Source of the DNA: Gautieria morchelliformis
Taxonomy: Eukaryota; Basidiomycota; Agaricomycetes; Gomphales; Gomphaceae
DNA: 64,000 bases
Direction of reading: 5' to 3'
NCBI GenBank assembly: GCA_015179125.1
Contig: WHVA01000343.1
Span: 61,001-125,000, forward strand
The notes below the pieces were generated by a model, which worked only from the letters and a program-made list of their open reading frames with translations, was not told where the DNA came from and did no database searches. This document shows, one piece after another, positions 1-10,678 of this stretch (within the stretch, counting starts at the first letter, position 1; each line of letters begins with the position of its first letter). The position numbers and the translations under genes were made by a program.

Positions 1-241
1 AAGCCTGCCACGACGGCATACACGCCCCACTCTGAAACCGGAGCGCCGCCTGCAGGGAGCACCCTCGCCAACATCTCCAAACCGAAAAACAAACGCACTC
101 CTTCAAAAAAAGAAATAGCTCCTGCACCCAAGAAGGGCGCGCGCAAGGGAAGAACACACAAAGAACGCGCAAAGGTAAACTGAAGCAGACCATCAAACAC
201 TCACGGCAACGGCGTCCTCAAATCAATTAACTTCCTCCTCA

Positions 242-1070
242 CTAGCCCACCTCTGCCGACGACGGGGACGGTATGGACAAGTCGGGCGACGATGGGGACC
301 TCGCACCCTTCCTGCGCCTAGTCGTATTTTTGCCAGTGCCGCCATTGGTATTGGCGCTGCTTCCAGCATTGCCAGTGCGCGACTGCGGCCACTGTATGAG
401 GGTCGTGATGTCGGGGGACGGGATGCGCGTGTGGGATGTAGCGGTGTTTTTAGTTGTGGATGAGGTGGCGTATGCGGACGTCGGCGAGGTGCCAATTTGG
501 TGCGTGGATGGAGAATTGTGAGCAGTGAGTGTGCTGTCCGACGACGTGCCAGGCCTCGAGTCCGCGCTTGTGGGATGGGTGCTAGGGGAGACGCTGCTGA
601 CCTGGGTGGCGACGTTGCTTGCACCCCTTGGTGGCACATTTATACTCCACGCCCCTGGGACCGTGGGATTGAGGTGGGCTAGTGTGAATATGCCCATTCT
701 GGGCAATCGCTCGCATCTCGACGTGGGCACCATGTGCACCGTTCGCGTTGGTGGCGGATACGTTGTGGTTGGTGTCGTAGGGGTGGGTGGTCGATTGCGG
801 GGTCGTGGCGCCGGAGTTCGGTGCGAACGATGCAGGTGAAGTGGCCTGGGATACATGGGAGTCACCCTCGGCCGCAGCACGCGTATGGGAAAACTGAGCG
901 ACGGTCGGGGTCGTGACAGAGGCCGTGTCCGTGGGCGGGTATACGAGCATATCGACGGGTACCACTGTTCGTCGAGGAGGGGCTTGCGGTCGGGGAGTGG
1001 ATGTAGGGACGCGGATCGCTGTTGGCGACGGGCGGAGGGATATCGAGCACCTGGCCATCGTCCTCGCCAT
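242..1070 (-). pseudogene. Unassigned low-complexity coding stretch, possibly frameshifted
   Basis: Two overlapping open frames on the minus strand (1070-582 and 880-242) both read like Ser/Thr/Pro/Asn-rich disordered protein. The upstream frame is convincing until about 650, and the downstream frame from about 650 onward, ending in a basic then Ser/Pro-rich tail with a stop at 242. No intron of usable length joins them, so a one-base frameshift near 650 is the simplest reading. I recognise no domain. It may be the C-terminal half of a host gene continuing from 1574-2263, or transposon debris. GC content is high compared with the neighbouring LINE. Confidence 0.25.
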
Positions 1071-1573
1071 GCTCGGCTGGGATACTAGTGACTGACGCTG
1101 GCAGGGTCGCCTGGGCTGGGATCATGGGCATTCGCCAAGCCTGATGACAGATAACAGCGAACGCCGCACACAGGATCAGGGGATATTGGACAAAAATATC
1201 GGACGGAGAGGATGGCACGCGGCACGCGAGATAGCACAGCCATGAGGGGAAGGGAGGACACAATGACCGCGTGAGCAAGACCCAAAACGCACAAGGACGG
1301 ACACGTACCGCTGTCAGGCTTTAGGGAATCTTAGCCTCGACGCGCCCCACAGCTGCACGATGCTAGTGCGACGACGAGGCAGAGCCGACGGTGGTGGTGG
1401 AGGCGGAGACGGAGGAGTGGGCTGGGAGGACGGGACTTCGAGGTGTAAGAGGCTGTGGATGTGACAGAGGGGGGACGGGAGCCAGCGCGAAACATGAGGG
1501 GAAGTTGAATACACGTATGTTTTCGCAACGACATAAATTTCCACTTGATTCTGAATATTTTTACACAAAAAAT

Positions 1574-2263
1574 CTAGGTACATTTCAGATTCCCGCACGC
1601 GTAAATCTGCGGTCTGTGTGCATGGAAAGAGTCGATTACATAATATGTAGTCATGTTAGCATCGGGGACATGCGGGAGGGAGAGGGAGCTGATGAGGCGA
1701 GTGTTGAGAGGGTTGTAGAAGAGCTTGCGCCCGAGAGGTGAGACCGGAACGTTCTGCCGGGCTCCTGGCATACGTGCCATTATGTCACTATTTCCCCACG
1801 CTCTCACTGACATGCCAAGGACTGACAGCGTATGTAAATTGAGGTTAGTCCCGTTTCTAGCACGTGTGACACATCCGAGAAGGGTCGTCCTCCGACCCGC
1901 AAGGCCCCTCACCATACTGTGGCTAAGCATTGATGGACCCAGGAGAGCTGAAAGGTCATTCGTGCGAATTTCTTTGCCAGCGGGTCCGCTGACAACTTCG
2001 TTCCAGGGAAGAATAGTAAATGAATGTTGCACCTGCGAAGTGATCTGCTTGAGACTCGGATTGAGTTCAGCAGCCGAGGCAAGCCAGTCGGCAGCCTTCT
2101 TCCAGTTTCCACGAGAAGGGACAGCCTCCTCGCATTGAAGCTTGGATGTTAGAAGACTCTGTATCGAGCCGCTGGCGACGCTATCCTCGAAGTCGCTAGC
2201 AATAGTAAGTGCATTGTCTGGAACGGTTTGAGGCTCTACCGATGGCACTGGCAGCTCAGACAT
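1574..2263 (-). CDS. Hypothetical protein, 229 aa, no recognised domain
   Basis: An uninterrupted minus-strand frame of 229 codons starts with Met-Ser-Glu-Leu-Pro and has a mixed, globular-looking composition, with an acidic N-terminus and a Trp-containing helix-like stretch near residues 53-70. I do not recognise the family. The last 60 residues look less protein-like, so the real gene may splice away before the stop at 1574, possibly towards the low-complexity stretch at 242-1070. It lies just outside the LINE A insertion and is probably host sequence. No signal peptide or membrane segment is evident. Confidence 0.35.
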   Translation of the reverse strand: MSELPVPSVEPQTVPDNALTIASDFEDSVASGSIQSLLTSKLQCEEAVPSRGNWKKAADWLASAAELNPSLKQITSQVQHSFTILPWNEVVSGPAGKEIRTNDLSALLGPSMLSHSMVRGLAGRRTTLLGCVTRARNGTNLNLHTLSVLGMSVRAWGNSDIMARMPGARQNVPVSPLGRKLFYNPLNTRLISSLSLPHVPDANMTTYYVIDSFHAHRPQIYACGNLKCT

Positions 2264-2600
2264 AAGTACTGTAGAAAAGAATGGCGCTGTAAAATTTTAT
2301 ACAAGTCTAAGTAAGGCAAGGTCTGAGCCATATTGGGTGCGTGTCACGCATCACGTGGACCTTTGAGCCATTGTCCTGGTTGAAGTTCCGTGTCACGCAA
2401 AAAATCGTTGAGCCATTGGTCGTGCATACCACCCGGCCCTTTAGCGCCCATGGCAGCGCGCGTCGAAATGATTACGTAAGGGTGCCGGTGGTGAAAAGAA
2501 GAAAAACAAATCGAAATAGAAGTACAAATATTTGGTAGAAAATTTCGGAAAAATTCTAAAAAATAAAGTGATTATAGTAGAACAAGCTGAAAACAAATTG
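2264..2600. other. Intergenic stretch left of the LINE nest
   Basis: No convincing gene. Two imperfect copies of a segment containing 'gtgtcacgca' and 'ttgagccattg' lie at 2341-2375 and 2389-2425. The 5' edge of LINE A lies somewhere after about 2570; I could not place it exactly or find its target-site duplication. Confidence 0.3.
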
Positions 2601-2757
2601 GAAAGAAATACGAATGGTGGAATGTATTTGGCTTGATTTTGGTGCAGGAGCATAAATGCACCCAACAGCAATGACTACACACCTTGACAGAGTACTGCTG
2701 ACAGCAGCCAGCAGTATTCTCATAGCTTCTACAAAAAGAAGCAATAGAAAAAACAAT

Positions 2758-4918
2758 GCCACCGAGTGTCGATGACCAGATGCCTGCCACGTCACAGAGT
2801 CAGATGAGGTCGGGCAACCAGCACCCGCCCAGTAACAGAACTAGGATAGAACTCCTGACAGAACCAACAGCAGCTGTACATACCAGAGAGCAGGCGAGAG
2901 AAACTATCTAGACAAGCACGGATATCTTGCAAAGGACGACCGGCTGTTGGCGGAACAGCTCAGCTACTCCTTACTCTCACTCGCGCACAACGCTATTGGA
3001 AAGACGCTGCAGGAGGGAATAAGAGTGGTGACAATATTAATGATGGAGGAAGCGGCGAAGAATGTGGCGGCAGCAGTCCTGCGACACATTGAGAAAGGCC
3101 TCAGCCTGATAATCAAAAAAAAAATCAGAGAGGCAATGGACACAGTTGTTACAACCCTGTTCCCAAATCCGGACCGAAGCTCGGCTTCGGCTCTCATTTG
3201 GGAACCTTGGGTATATCTCGGCTTCCTTCAGGTTTCCCTTCACACTCCCCATCACCCCTGATTTCCTTATTAGTTAGCTCCCCGTTTACCTGACCCTTGT
3301 TTCCCCTGACCGTTGATCCGATCATGTTCTCTTCACGACCCTGCATGCTACTTTACAATATAGACCTCCAGTCGATGTACAGTAGCTCCTCAGTTCAGAT
3401 ATCAAATTAGCTTATTGTACTTGAAGCTCTCTGCTTGATATCGAAACCCATATCTCGGCTTATAGCCGAGGCCGCTCCCGAAATCAGGGCGGAACATAGA
3501 GTGGGCGCAACCCAAGAGGTTGAAGCCAAGCCCTCCGACCCAAGACCCAAGTTCGGCCTGGTATACCCGAACTGCAGTACAAACACATCCTTAACAACAG
3601 TGAGGGATGTGGCAACAAATGCCAAAGAGACGGCAGAGGAGGCCAACAACCTCATAGAGCACGTCAACAAAATGAACTGGCAGGGACAGCAGCCAGGAGA
3701 AAGCAGGATGGGGGGGGGATGAGCTATGCACCGGCACTGAAGGGTAATGTACCCCTATCGCACCCGAACAATCTAGCCAAAGCGAAGGAAAGAGAGTGCC
3801 AGATACTGATAGATAGGGACCCACAAGGGGAGCAAGACATGCTCAAAGGCTTAACAGAACAAGAACTGGTCATGAAGGTGAACGAGGCAATATATCAGCT
3901 GGGAGACAACCATGATCTAAGCGACATAGTTTTTGTTGGCCCCAAGAAGCTGGCAAATGGCAGGATAGTCCTCGAGTTAGACACTGCGGAAGCAGCCAAA
4001 TGGGTCCAGTCAAACAGGTGAACTTTCCTCAGCAAGTTCAGCAGGACGGCCATAATAAAGGACCGGGCTTTATCGGTGATAGTAGAATATGTTCCCTTAA
4101 GTCACTCACCAGATGCCCTTTCAGAGCTCAGAAAATAGAGTGAGACTTGAGACTACCCACCGAATCTCTCCTAGCAACTCACTGGATAAAGCCAATCCAC
4201 AGGAGATCTGCAGGACAGAGAACGGCACACATAATAGCTAAGTTTTCCAGCACTGAATCAGTGAACCAAAGCATTAGAGACGGAATAATCATCTCAAGAA
4301 AACGCACCTGGGCAAGGAGAATGAAGAGGGAACCGCGGCGCTGCCTGAAATCCCAAAGGTATAATGTGAGACACATGGCAGCAGAGTGCAATAGCAATGA
4401 CAGGTGCGGCACGTGCGGGGGAGAGCACAGAACAGCAGAGTGTGAAGAGGCCAACCCGGCCAATTTCAAGTCTGTCAATTGCGACACACATGGGAACGCC
4501 TCGTGGGACAGGACATGCCTGAAGTTCATAGAGGCATGTCAAATGATGGAGAAGACCGATCCAGAGCACATGTATAAATACTTTCCTAATGAAAATCCGT
4601 GGACGTGGGAACAGCAGGGGGTGCCAGAGGTGGTGGAGGATGCTGGGGACCTGTTCAAAAGAGTTAGCACCACAAGTGGACTGGCGAAGGTGGGTGATGG
4701 AGGCAGGCACAAGAGATGAAGGGCAGAACGAGCATGGGAGGACTGAATGGGGAGGAAGAAGAGCGGCAAACCCTCGGATAGGCCACAGAGACCAAGGGTG
4801 GACAGAGAGAGAAGCAGGCGAGATCCGACAGAGACGCCTAGACAAATACAACTTCACTGGCAACCGAGAGCAGACACAGACAAGGGAGAACGATGGTAAC
4901 AACCTGCGCTGCCAATGA
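2758..4918 (+). pseudogene. LINE A ORF1, gag-like zinc-knuckle protein (degenerate)
   Basis: ORF1 of LINEs binds the element RNA. Here it begins at 2758 (Met-Pro-Pro-Ser-Val) and reads about 50 codons before a stop. Recognisable blocks follow at 2947-3146, 3600-3720, 3740-4020 and 4147-4719. The last block holds the CCHC knuckles: Cys-Gly-Thr-Cys-Gly-Gly-Glu-His with downstream Cys, then the Asn-Cys-Asp block, then a 'SWDRTC' motif. The first knuckle is damaged and several stops and frame changes are present. A solo LTR (3147-3596) also splits it. It corresponds block by block to LINE B ORF1. It is not functional. Confidence 0.8.
3147..3596 (+). mobile_element. Solo LTR 1 (450 bp) inside LINE A ORF1
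   Basis: The insert begins TGTTACAACC and ends CATCCTTAACA, so it has TG...CA ends with a TGTTA/TAACA inverted pair. It is flanked by an exact 5-bp duplication ACAGT at 3142-3146 and 3597-3601. LINE ORF1 coding sequence resumes immediately after it. No internal coding region is present, so this is an LTR-LTR recombination product of a retrotransposon. Strand is assigned by TG...CA only and is arbitrary. Confidence 0.85.
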
Positions 4919-5030
4919 ACCAAGAAGTCAGACAAATAAAAAATTTGAGGATTCAACAACAGAACGTGAACAAATAGCTTACAGCCATGGCAGAACTACT
5001 AGCTAAGTGCTCACCCAATAGCTATGACAT

Positions 5031-5363
5031 TGTGAGGGCAACACTAATGACGAAGCCACAACCAAAGATACTCAAGGAGATAAGGGCCGATACTAGGACA
5101 ATGACCAACTGTGTAGTGGGTATCCTCAGAGATCAAGCTGAGGAAACGCCACCACATGGGCTACAGTCTTATAGCGCTGGCAAGGCTTACATAATAGGGG
5201 AGACGGAAACTTGTAGAAGGTTACGGAAAGTGACATGTGACAGAATGTGACATGTGATGGAATGTGATGGAATGTGACGGAAGGTTATGGAAACTGACGG
5301 AAGGTGATGGAAACTCATGGAAGGAAATAGAAACTTGTGGAAGGAAACACGTGAACCCTGACA
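5031..5363 (-). repeat. 3' LTR of the Ty3/gypsy element (333 bp)
   Basis: In + orientation it runs TGTGAGGGCAAC ... CGTGAACCCTGACA. It matches the 5' LTR at 16965-17367 almost base for base but lacks a 64-bp partial duplication and about 10 bp in a 'gacagaatgt' repeat. It contains the short hairpin CCTCAGAGATCAAGCTGAGG (5125-5144). Confidence 0.9.
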
Positions 5364-5376
5364 TCACCCCCCTCTC
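5364..5376 (-). promoter_or_regulatory. Polypurine tract for plus-strand DNA synthesis
   Basis: Read on the minus strand this is GAGAGGGGGGTGA, lying directly against the TG start of the 3' LTR. This is the position and composition expected of an LTR-retrotransposon polypurine tract. Confidence 0.7.
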
Positions 5377-6640
5377 AATGCTTGTCGTCCCAACAAGCAC
5401 AGCTGCCACCTAGCCCCCAACATCCACCGAGACATCGTTTCCAAGTATGCCACAGGTGGGACCACCATCTCTCCTGGCCCTTCCCTTCCTGGTAATGCAG
5501 GCAATGATGAGCTCAGGGGGATTGGGGTCCATGGGCAAGTGCGGCCCTCGGAACCTTGCTTGACGTATTCACTCTCCTGCCATGTTACGGAAACGTCGCC
5601 CCACCCAGCCTTTGAAAGTGTAGGGGGTTCTGTAAGGGCAACCCTGGCTAGTCGTGGAGATCACACTACCACACAACTGACAAGGGGAAATCCAAAGAGA
5701 AAAGTCTAAGGACCCCCAATGTCAGCGAGCCCGTATTATACTACGCTGCGCAGCCAGGGACAACGCTTGGCACCCGCCATCAACCCTGCATCCCCCTGAC
5801 CCTTGATCGACCCTTGATGCCACCTATTATGCGAGTCGCTTGATTTCCGACACTGTTCCGGGGCGGAAGTCGGAAATTGGAGTGGAACTGGCAAGGCGAA
5901 CGGAACTGGTGGAAGTTCTCCCAGAAGCGGAATTGTTCCCGAAAGCGGATGCGGAGATGGAATCGGAACCGGAAGCGGAGTCGGAAATGGAGTCGGAACT
6001 GGGTGTGGTGTCGGAACTGGATGTGGTGTCGGAACTGGAAATGGAAAACCGGGTGTCCCCTGACAGGTTCCACAAGGGGGGGTTCCATCGTTGAGGAAGA
6101 CAGGGTCGCCGACGTAGTACGTGTTCTCTCGTCTGTGTCGGGGTCTGAGGAATGCGAGTGCAGGGCGAGTGGGCGCCTGACTCTTCACTGGTGTGAGGTC
6201 CTCAGAGCTGACGGACCACTTTGAAGACCATGCGACGTCGAGATCACGGCAGTCAAGCATCCTTTGTAGCTTGGCTTCACTGGCTGCTCTGGATGACAAG
6301 AAGCCGGAGAAGTGCAGGAGGGTGGGTCGACACGTGACATGTTTGGCAGGTCAGAGAGGTTTTGGGTGAAGCTGGGGAGGGCAACAAGCTCGATGGCAGG
6401 CGAGGACATGGTTGTGCCGGACTGCGTGCGTGGGAGGGCTGCAGGGGGAGGGCTAGCGTGCGGGCTCGGGTGCGGTCTCTGGCGCGGGTCTATGCGAGGG
6501 GTCATGCGGGCGTGGGCGAGGCGCGGTGGAATGGTTGGCTGGGGCGCAACACGGGGAGTGTCGACGAGCTGGGCGTGATGCGGTGCCTGCGCAAGAATAA
6601 GCGTTAGTACTGGGCAGGTGCATATGATTGGTGTGGTCAA
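5377..6640. other. Unassigned stretch between the 3' LTR and the LINE C 3' end
   Basis: No intact gene. It must contain the 3' end of the Ty3/gypsy body and the 3' untranslated end of LINE C. The segment 5850-6060 is a low-complexity array of 'gtcggaactgg' and 'cggaa' variants. On the minus strand 6299-6070 reads as plausible protein with a 'YYVGDP' block, which could be the C-terminal module of the integrase, but this is weak. The exact LINE C 3' junction was not established; a 7-bp match GGACAAC at 5758-5764 and 12580-12586 is the best candidate for its target duplication. Confidence 0.4.
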
Positions 6641-6835
6641 GTCTATTTTATGTGCTGGGATGGGGCATGGGGGAGAGAGGGGGATGTGAAGGAGGGATGG
6701 GGGTCTGCAACTGTGGTGGTGGAGGTGGGGGTCGGAAGCGCTTGGTCGCGTTCATGTAGTCTAACATGTAATCAATGCAGGTGGGATCCGAGAGGAGTTT
6801 GGTTAGGTTGAGTGCGACGCGTCTTAGGACGTTGA

Positions 6836-9800
6836 TCATAGGCTGGCGGTGTTGAGCATGTGCTGTGCAAGAGAGTAGGAAGTGCCGGACGGTCTCTTCA
6901 TGACGGTTGCAGGCTGGGCATGTCGATGTGTCGCTGGAACCTGTTTGTTCAGGTGCCGTTGGAGGGGTGCGTGACCCGTCCTCAATTGTACGAGGATGCT
7001 GGACTGCTGCCTTGGGAGCGCCCCCGCAATCTTGCGATAGCCTGCTGATGGGGCACTCGGGTCTACTTTCTGAAACTTTTGGTACCTCGGAGATTCTGTA
7101 AAGAGTTGGTTAGTCCTTTCTGTCAGCCACTTCTTGTGTACCATCTTGAGCGCCGACTTGCTGCTCGGCAAGGGCACTCGTAACTTTCTAGGGAGGGATT
7201 GAGCCGGACTACTATACCCTTTTGCCGCCTCTTTGGCCAGCCAATCAGCCTCCTCGTTCCCCTTGACTCCTTTGTGTCCCAGTACCCAGCGAACTCTTAA
7301 TGGCATGCCTGGGTATCGTTGTGCTGTTTGCCCCATCTGCATAAGGAAGTAGTTAGTTAGGTGCTGCCCTGGGCCGCTGTGACGGCTGCTAAGTGCTTTG
7401 ATTAGCGCCTGGTTGTCGACTGCGATGGTGACCCCATCTAGGAAGTCGAATTCCTGTAACATCGTCGCTGCGAGGATGAGCCCTACCATTTCTGCTTCGT
7501 AAACCGTGTGAGTCGAGTCAGTTCCTAGGTGCATCTGCAGCGTCTTTCGTTGTGTTCCGTTGATGTATAGGACGGCGGCGGCTCCAACTCCACTTTCATA
7601 ACCTGATCCGTCCGAGTAGATTTGGATGGTGGTCTCGTCCTGCTTGTCTTGGGCGATCGCTTCTTCTTCATCACTTGCGATGGTTGTGTGCACAGGTGGG
7701 TCCCACGTCGGTTCATGTATCATTACCCGTACAGTTTCGACTGTTCCTGGCTTTAGGTCATGGGCTTGGAGTAGTTCGTGCAGCGGGGAGCGGTGCCTTC
7801 TCTCTTGCTGTGCTGCCTTGCGCAGGCGCGCGTGAAGTGGGTGCGTGGGCGGTAGTCTGAGCATGCGTAGAGTCGCATTGTAGGTATACTTGTCCAGTGC
7901 CAGCTGCATCGGGAGTAAGTCGGCATGGGCATCGAGCAGATCAGTGGGCGTGGAGCGGAGGGCTCCTGTGATGTGCAGTGACGCCAATCTCTGTACCCTT
8001 GCGAGTTTTGAGGTGAATCCCACCGCTCCCTGTGACTTTCTGTCATTTTCGCCTTTGCGAACTGGCTTGCACCATACATCGGCTGCATAAAGCATTTTGG
8101 GTATGGCTATGCTGAGGTAGAGGTGCCTCATGTTGCGGTAAGACATGCCGCCGGTTGGTTTGGATAATCGTCGGAATTGTAGGACCCAGTCTGTGCCCTT
8201 GGCCGTGGCGTAGGCTGCTTGTTCCTTGAATCGTAGTTCGCAATCTAGTATCACTCCGAGTAACTTGTGTGATCGTGTCGGGGCTATGGGTCTTCCCACC
8301 AGGTCGAGGGGCCGTCCCTGCATGAGCTGCGTCTTACCTTGGTTCTTTGGATCTTTCACCCTTTTCCTAGTGAAATCAATCAGCTGCATCTTTTCCAACT
8401 CAAATTGGGAGTAGTGATCCCGTGACCAGTCGTTCGCTCCCCCCCTTCTCGTCATCATTTCCTTCAACCTTCCGTGCGTCTGTCTGAAGGTGTTCCCCAC
8501 GGCCAGGAATGTAACATCGTCAATGAACGCTGGGGCCAGCTCTCCTTTGCTCTGTCTTGCCACTTCTATTAGCCCTGCGTTGTAGAAGTGGTATAGTATT
8601 ACTGAGATCGGGTCGCCTTGGTCGCATCCATTGTCGATGTCCAGGGGTTCAGATGTGTAGTCATCGAACTGGATTCTTGTTCTACGTCCCCGAAGCCTGT
8701 TTTGTACCCAGTTAGTATATTGTTGGGGCACTCCTTTCATATGCATGTCATAAATCAACCGTTCAACCGCTACGCTCGGGAACGCCCCTTTGACATCTAG
8801 GAACAGTGCTGAGACTACCTTCCCCTTCCTCCACTGGTCTTTTATGAAGTCCACAGTTAGGTGCAGCGCGTCCACCGTGTTTTGCCCCGCTCGCCCTCCA
8901 AAGTTGGTGGTCGGAAGTAGTTGAAGTTTTTCCGCGTGGTATGCCAGTGTTTCGGCTATGCATCCTGATAGCGGCTTGGCCAGCGTTTCCATCAGGGCAA
9001 TAGGGTGATATGCCTTCGCTACTGCATAGTCTGGCTTTCCTGGCTTTCGCAGAGCTGCAACTGTTGTGGTCCTCCACTGCTGCGGGTATGTGTTGTGGTG
9101 TAGGGTGGTGCGATAGATGCATCCTAAGTGGGGAATGAGTAGGTCTGCGCAATGTGTTAGTACCGCGTTCGAAAGTCCTGATGGGCCGGGAGCTTTATAT
9201 GGGCTCATTTTTCCGATCACACGTAGTATCTGCGAGTCTGTGATTGGTGCGTATTCGAACACCGGGTCCGGGTAGGCTGTGTCGGACTCTTGGTGTGTCT
9301 GTACCCCTTGTGACGGGAAGAAGGACTTGAATAAAAGTTTGCTCTTGTCTGCATTGTCGGTCATTCTGGTCTCTCTGCCATTGTTGCCTGTAACCTTTAG
9401 CGGTGGGATCCTTGTGCGTGCTCCGTCGGTTGATGGCCCCGAGACCAGACGGCTTGCCGTCCATACCGTGGATTCATCTGCATTCTGCAGCCACTCTACC
9501 CAGAACTCTCGTTTGGTCGCCCGTATCAGTCCAGTATACTCATTTCTCTTGTCCCGATACGCCTGGTGTGCTGGGTGTTGCGGGTCGTTTCGAGCTCGCT
9601 CTGCGTATCTGGCTGCCTTTCGCATCGCCGCCCTTGCCTGGTTGAGCTCCTTGGTCCACCATCTCTTGGTATACAGGGACTGCACGGTGCATGGAACAAC
9701 GGCCTCGACCGTTGTGTTGATGGCTGTGGTGAGTGCTGTCAGTCGTTCCTCTATCTCGTCTGCTCCCGCTATCTCCTTCGGTTGAGGTAGCGCGCCCAGC

Positions 9801-10678
9801 CGGCTCGACAGTTTTTCCCGGAACTTGGGCCAGTCCACTAATCGCCAGTTCCTTTTAGCCAGTTCCTCAACCGCCGGTACCGAAACGTCAATCATGCTAG
9901 AAATGGGAAAATGGTCAGTGCAGGGCGGTTGGAGAGCCGGGTAAGTGGTGCATTGCGAGAAGAGGTCGAGGAGCACCGAGCTACTAAATACATTGTCCGG
10001 CCAGGTTAGATTTTTTGTTGCGATTGCGCATAGGGTGGGGACGTCCTTTGGCAGTGCCATGAGCATATCATGCTGCGCTAATAATTCAAGTAATGTTTGC
10101 GCTTTGTCCAAGTTGTCGGTTGTGAACAAATGCGCATTGCGTTCTTCATCCCATAGCAGATGATGGCGGTTGAAGTCGCCCATCCACAGCATCCTGGAAG
10201 GGTTGATGATCCTCGCTCCCCGCCTGTCCTCCTGTATGATCTTCTGTACGGCCTGAAGGCTGTTGGAGTTCTCGCAGTTGTTGTAAATATTGAAGATTGT
10301 AATGTTGCCGGCATTGGTTTGTACTGTTACTGCCACTACGTCTTGTGATGGTACATTGATTTGTTGCCACGTGCTGGATTGCAGTCGTCGGTTGATGAAG
10401 GTGGTTGCTCTCGACTTCTTGGGGTTGTCCCTGTGTGCTGTGGGTATTAGGGAGTACCATCGGTGGTTTGCTCGTGTATTGCCTAGAAAATCAAAGTACG
10501 GTTCCTGTAATAAAATGATGTCATATACATTTGGGTCCGTGGAATTAATGAGGTCCTGTTGGGCTACATCAGATTTGTTGAGGTTCTGCTGCCATATATT
10601 CAGTGTCGTAAGGTTGCTGGGCGTGGTTGTTCTATTCATGGTGAGTGGGGTCGGGGCGGGCGTGGGTCGTTCTGTCAT
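6836..10678 (-). CDS. LINE C ORF2: endonuclease, reverse transcriptase, RNase H
   Basis: An uninterrupted 1280-codon frame. An apurinic-like endonuclease occupies roughly residues 25-260, with the Glu of 'LLQEPY', the 'GDFNRHH' motif and the catalytic 'DHFP' block. The reverse transcriptase lies at roughly 440-780, with the first catalytic Asp in 'LFLDVKGAF' and the active-site pair in 'AFIDDVTF'. RNase H lies at roughly 1005-1130, beginning 'IYSDGSGYESG' with 'YEAEMVG' and 'VDNQA'. The start ATG overlaps the ORF1 stop as ATGA. The normal CCHC tail (Cys-Pro-Ala-Cys ... His ... Cys, 6925-6870) is in another frame that runs on to 6648. One missing base near 6943, in a run of A, explains this. 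Confidence 0.92.
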   Translation of the reverse strand: MTERPTPAPTPLTMNRTTTPSNLTTLNIWQQNLNKSDVAQQDLINSTDPNVYDIILLQEPYFDFLGNTRANHRWYSLIPTAHRDNPKKSRATTFINRRLQSSTWQQINVPSQDVVAVTVQTNAGNITIFNIYNNCENSNSLQAVQKIIQEDRRGARIINPSRMLWMGDFNRHHLLWDEERNAHLFTTDNLDKAQTLLELLAQHDMLMALPKDVPTLCAIATKNLTWPDNVFSSSVLLDLFSQCTTYPALQPPCTDHFPISSMIDVSVPAVEELAKRNWRLVDWPKFREKLSSRLGALPQPKEIAGADEIEERLTALTTAINTTVEAVVPCTVQSLYTKRWWTKELNQARAAMRKAARYAERARNDPQHPAHQAYRDKRNEYTGLIRATKREFWVEWLQNADESTVWTASRLVSGPSTDGARTRIPPLKVTGNNGRETRMTDNADKSKLLFKSFFPSQGVQTHQESDTAYPDPVFEYAPITDSQILRVIGKMSPYKAPGPSGLSNAVLTHCADLLIPHLGCIYRTTLHHNTYPQQWRTTTVAALRKPGKPDYAVAKAYHPIALMETLAKPLSGCIAETLAYHAEKLQLLPTTNFGGRAGQNTVDALHLTVDFIKDQWRKGKVVSALFLDVKGAFPSVAVERLIYDMHMKGVPQQYTNWVQNRLRGRRTRIQFDDYTSEPLDIDNGCDQGDPISVILYHFYNAGLIEVARQSKGELAPAFIDDVTFLAVGNTFRQTHGRLKEMMTRRGGANDWSRDHYSQFELEKMQLIDFTRKRVKDPKNQGKTQLMQGRPLDLVGRPIAPTRSHKLLGVILDCELRFKEQAAYATAKGTDWVLQFRRLSKPTGGMSYRNMRHLYLSIAIPKMLYAADVWCKPVRKGENDRKSQGAVGFTSKLARVQRLASLHITGALRSTPTDLLDAHADLLPMQLALDKYTYNATLRMLRLPPTHPLHARLRKAAQQERRHRSPLHELLQAHDLKPGTVETVRVMIHEPTWDPPVHTTIASDEEEAIAQDKQDETTIQIYSDGSGYESGVGAAAVLYINGTQRKTLQMHLGTDSTHTVYEAEMVGLILAATMLQEFDFLDGVTIAVDNQALIKALSSRHSGPGQHLTNYFLMQMGQTAQRYPGMPLRVRWVLGHKGVKGNEEADWLAKEAAKGYSSPAQSLPRKLRVPLPSSKSALKMVHKKWLTERTNQLFTESPRYQKFQKVDPSAPSAGYRKIAGALPRQQSSILVQLRTGHAPLQRHLNKQVPATHRHAQPATVMKRPSGTSYSLAQHMLNTASL

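Larger units (their letters stand above)
2600..5030 (+). mobile_element. LINE A, 5' segment (Tad-like non-LTR retrotransposon)
   Basis: This is the left-hand piece of a fungal LINE that continues at 17368-19092 and then, inverted, at 28403-24274. It contains the 5' leader, a degenerate ORF1 and the first codons of ORF2 (Met-Ala-Glu-Leu-Leu from 4987). Leader and ORF1 align by eye with LINE B at 19093-21730, including the shared 'ccgagtgtcga' at the ORF1 start. The segment is interrupted by a solo LTR (3147-3596) and ends abruptly at the Ty3/gypsy LTR, where the 5-bp target GACAT is duplicated (5026-5030 and 17368-17372). Confidence 0.85.

Noticed and set aside
5720-6065. TGTCAG...CTGACA interval resembling another solo LTR
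   Set aside because: No target-site duplication was found and the ends may be chance.
5840-6094. Glu/Ser-rich repetitive frame (+) and Pro-rich frames (-)
   Set aside because: They are translations of a 'cggaa/gaactgg' low-complexity array.
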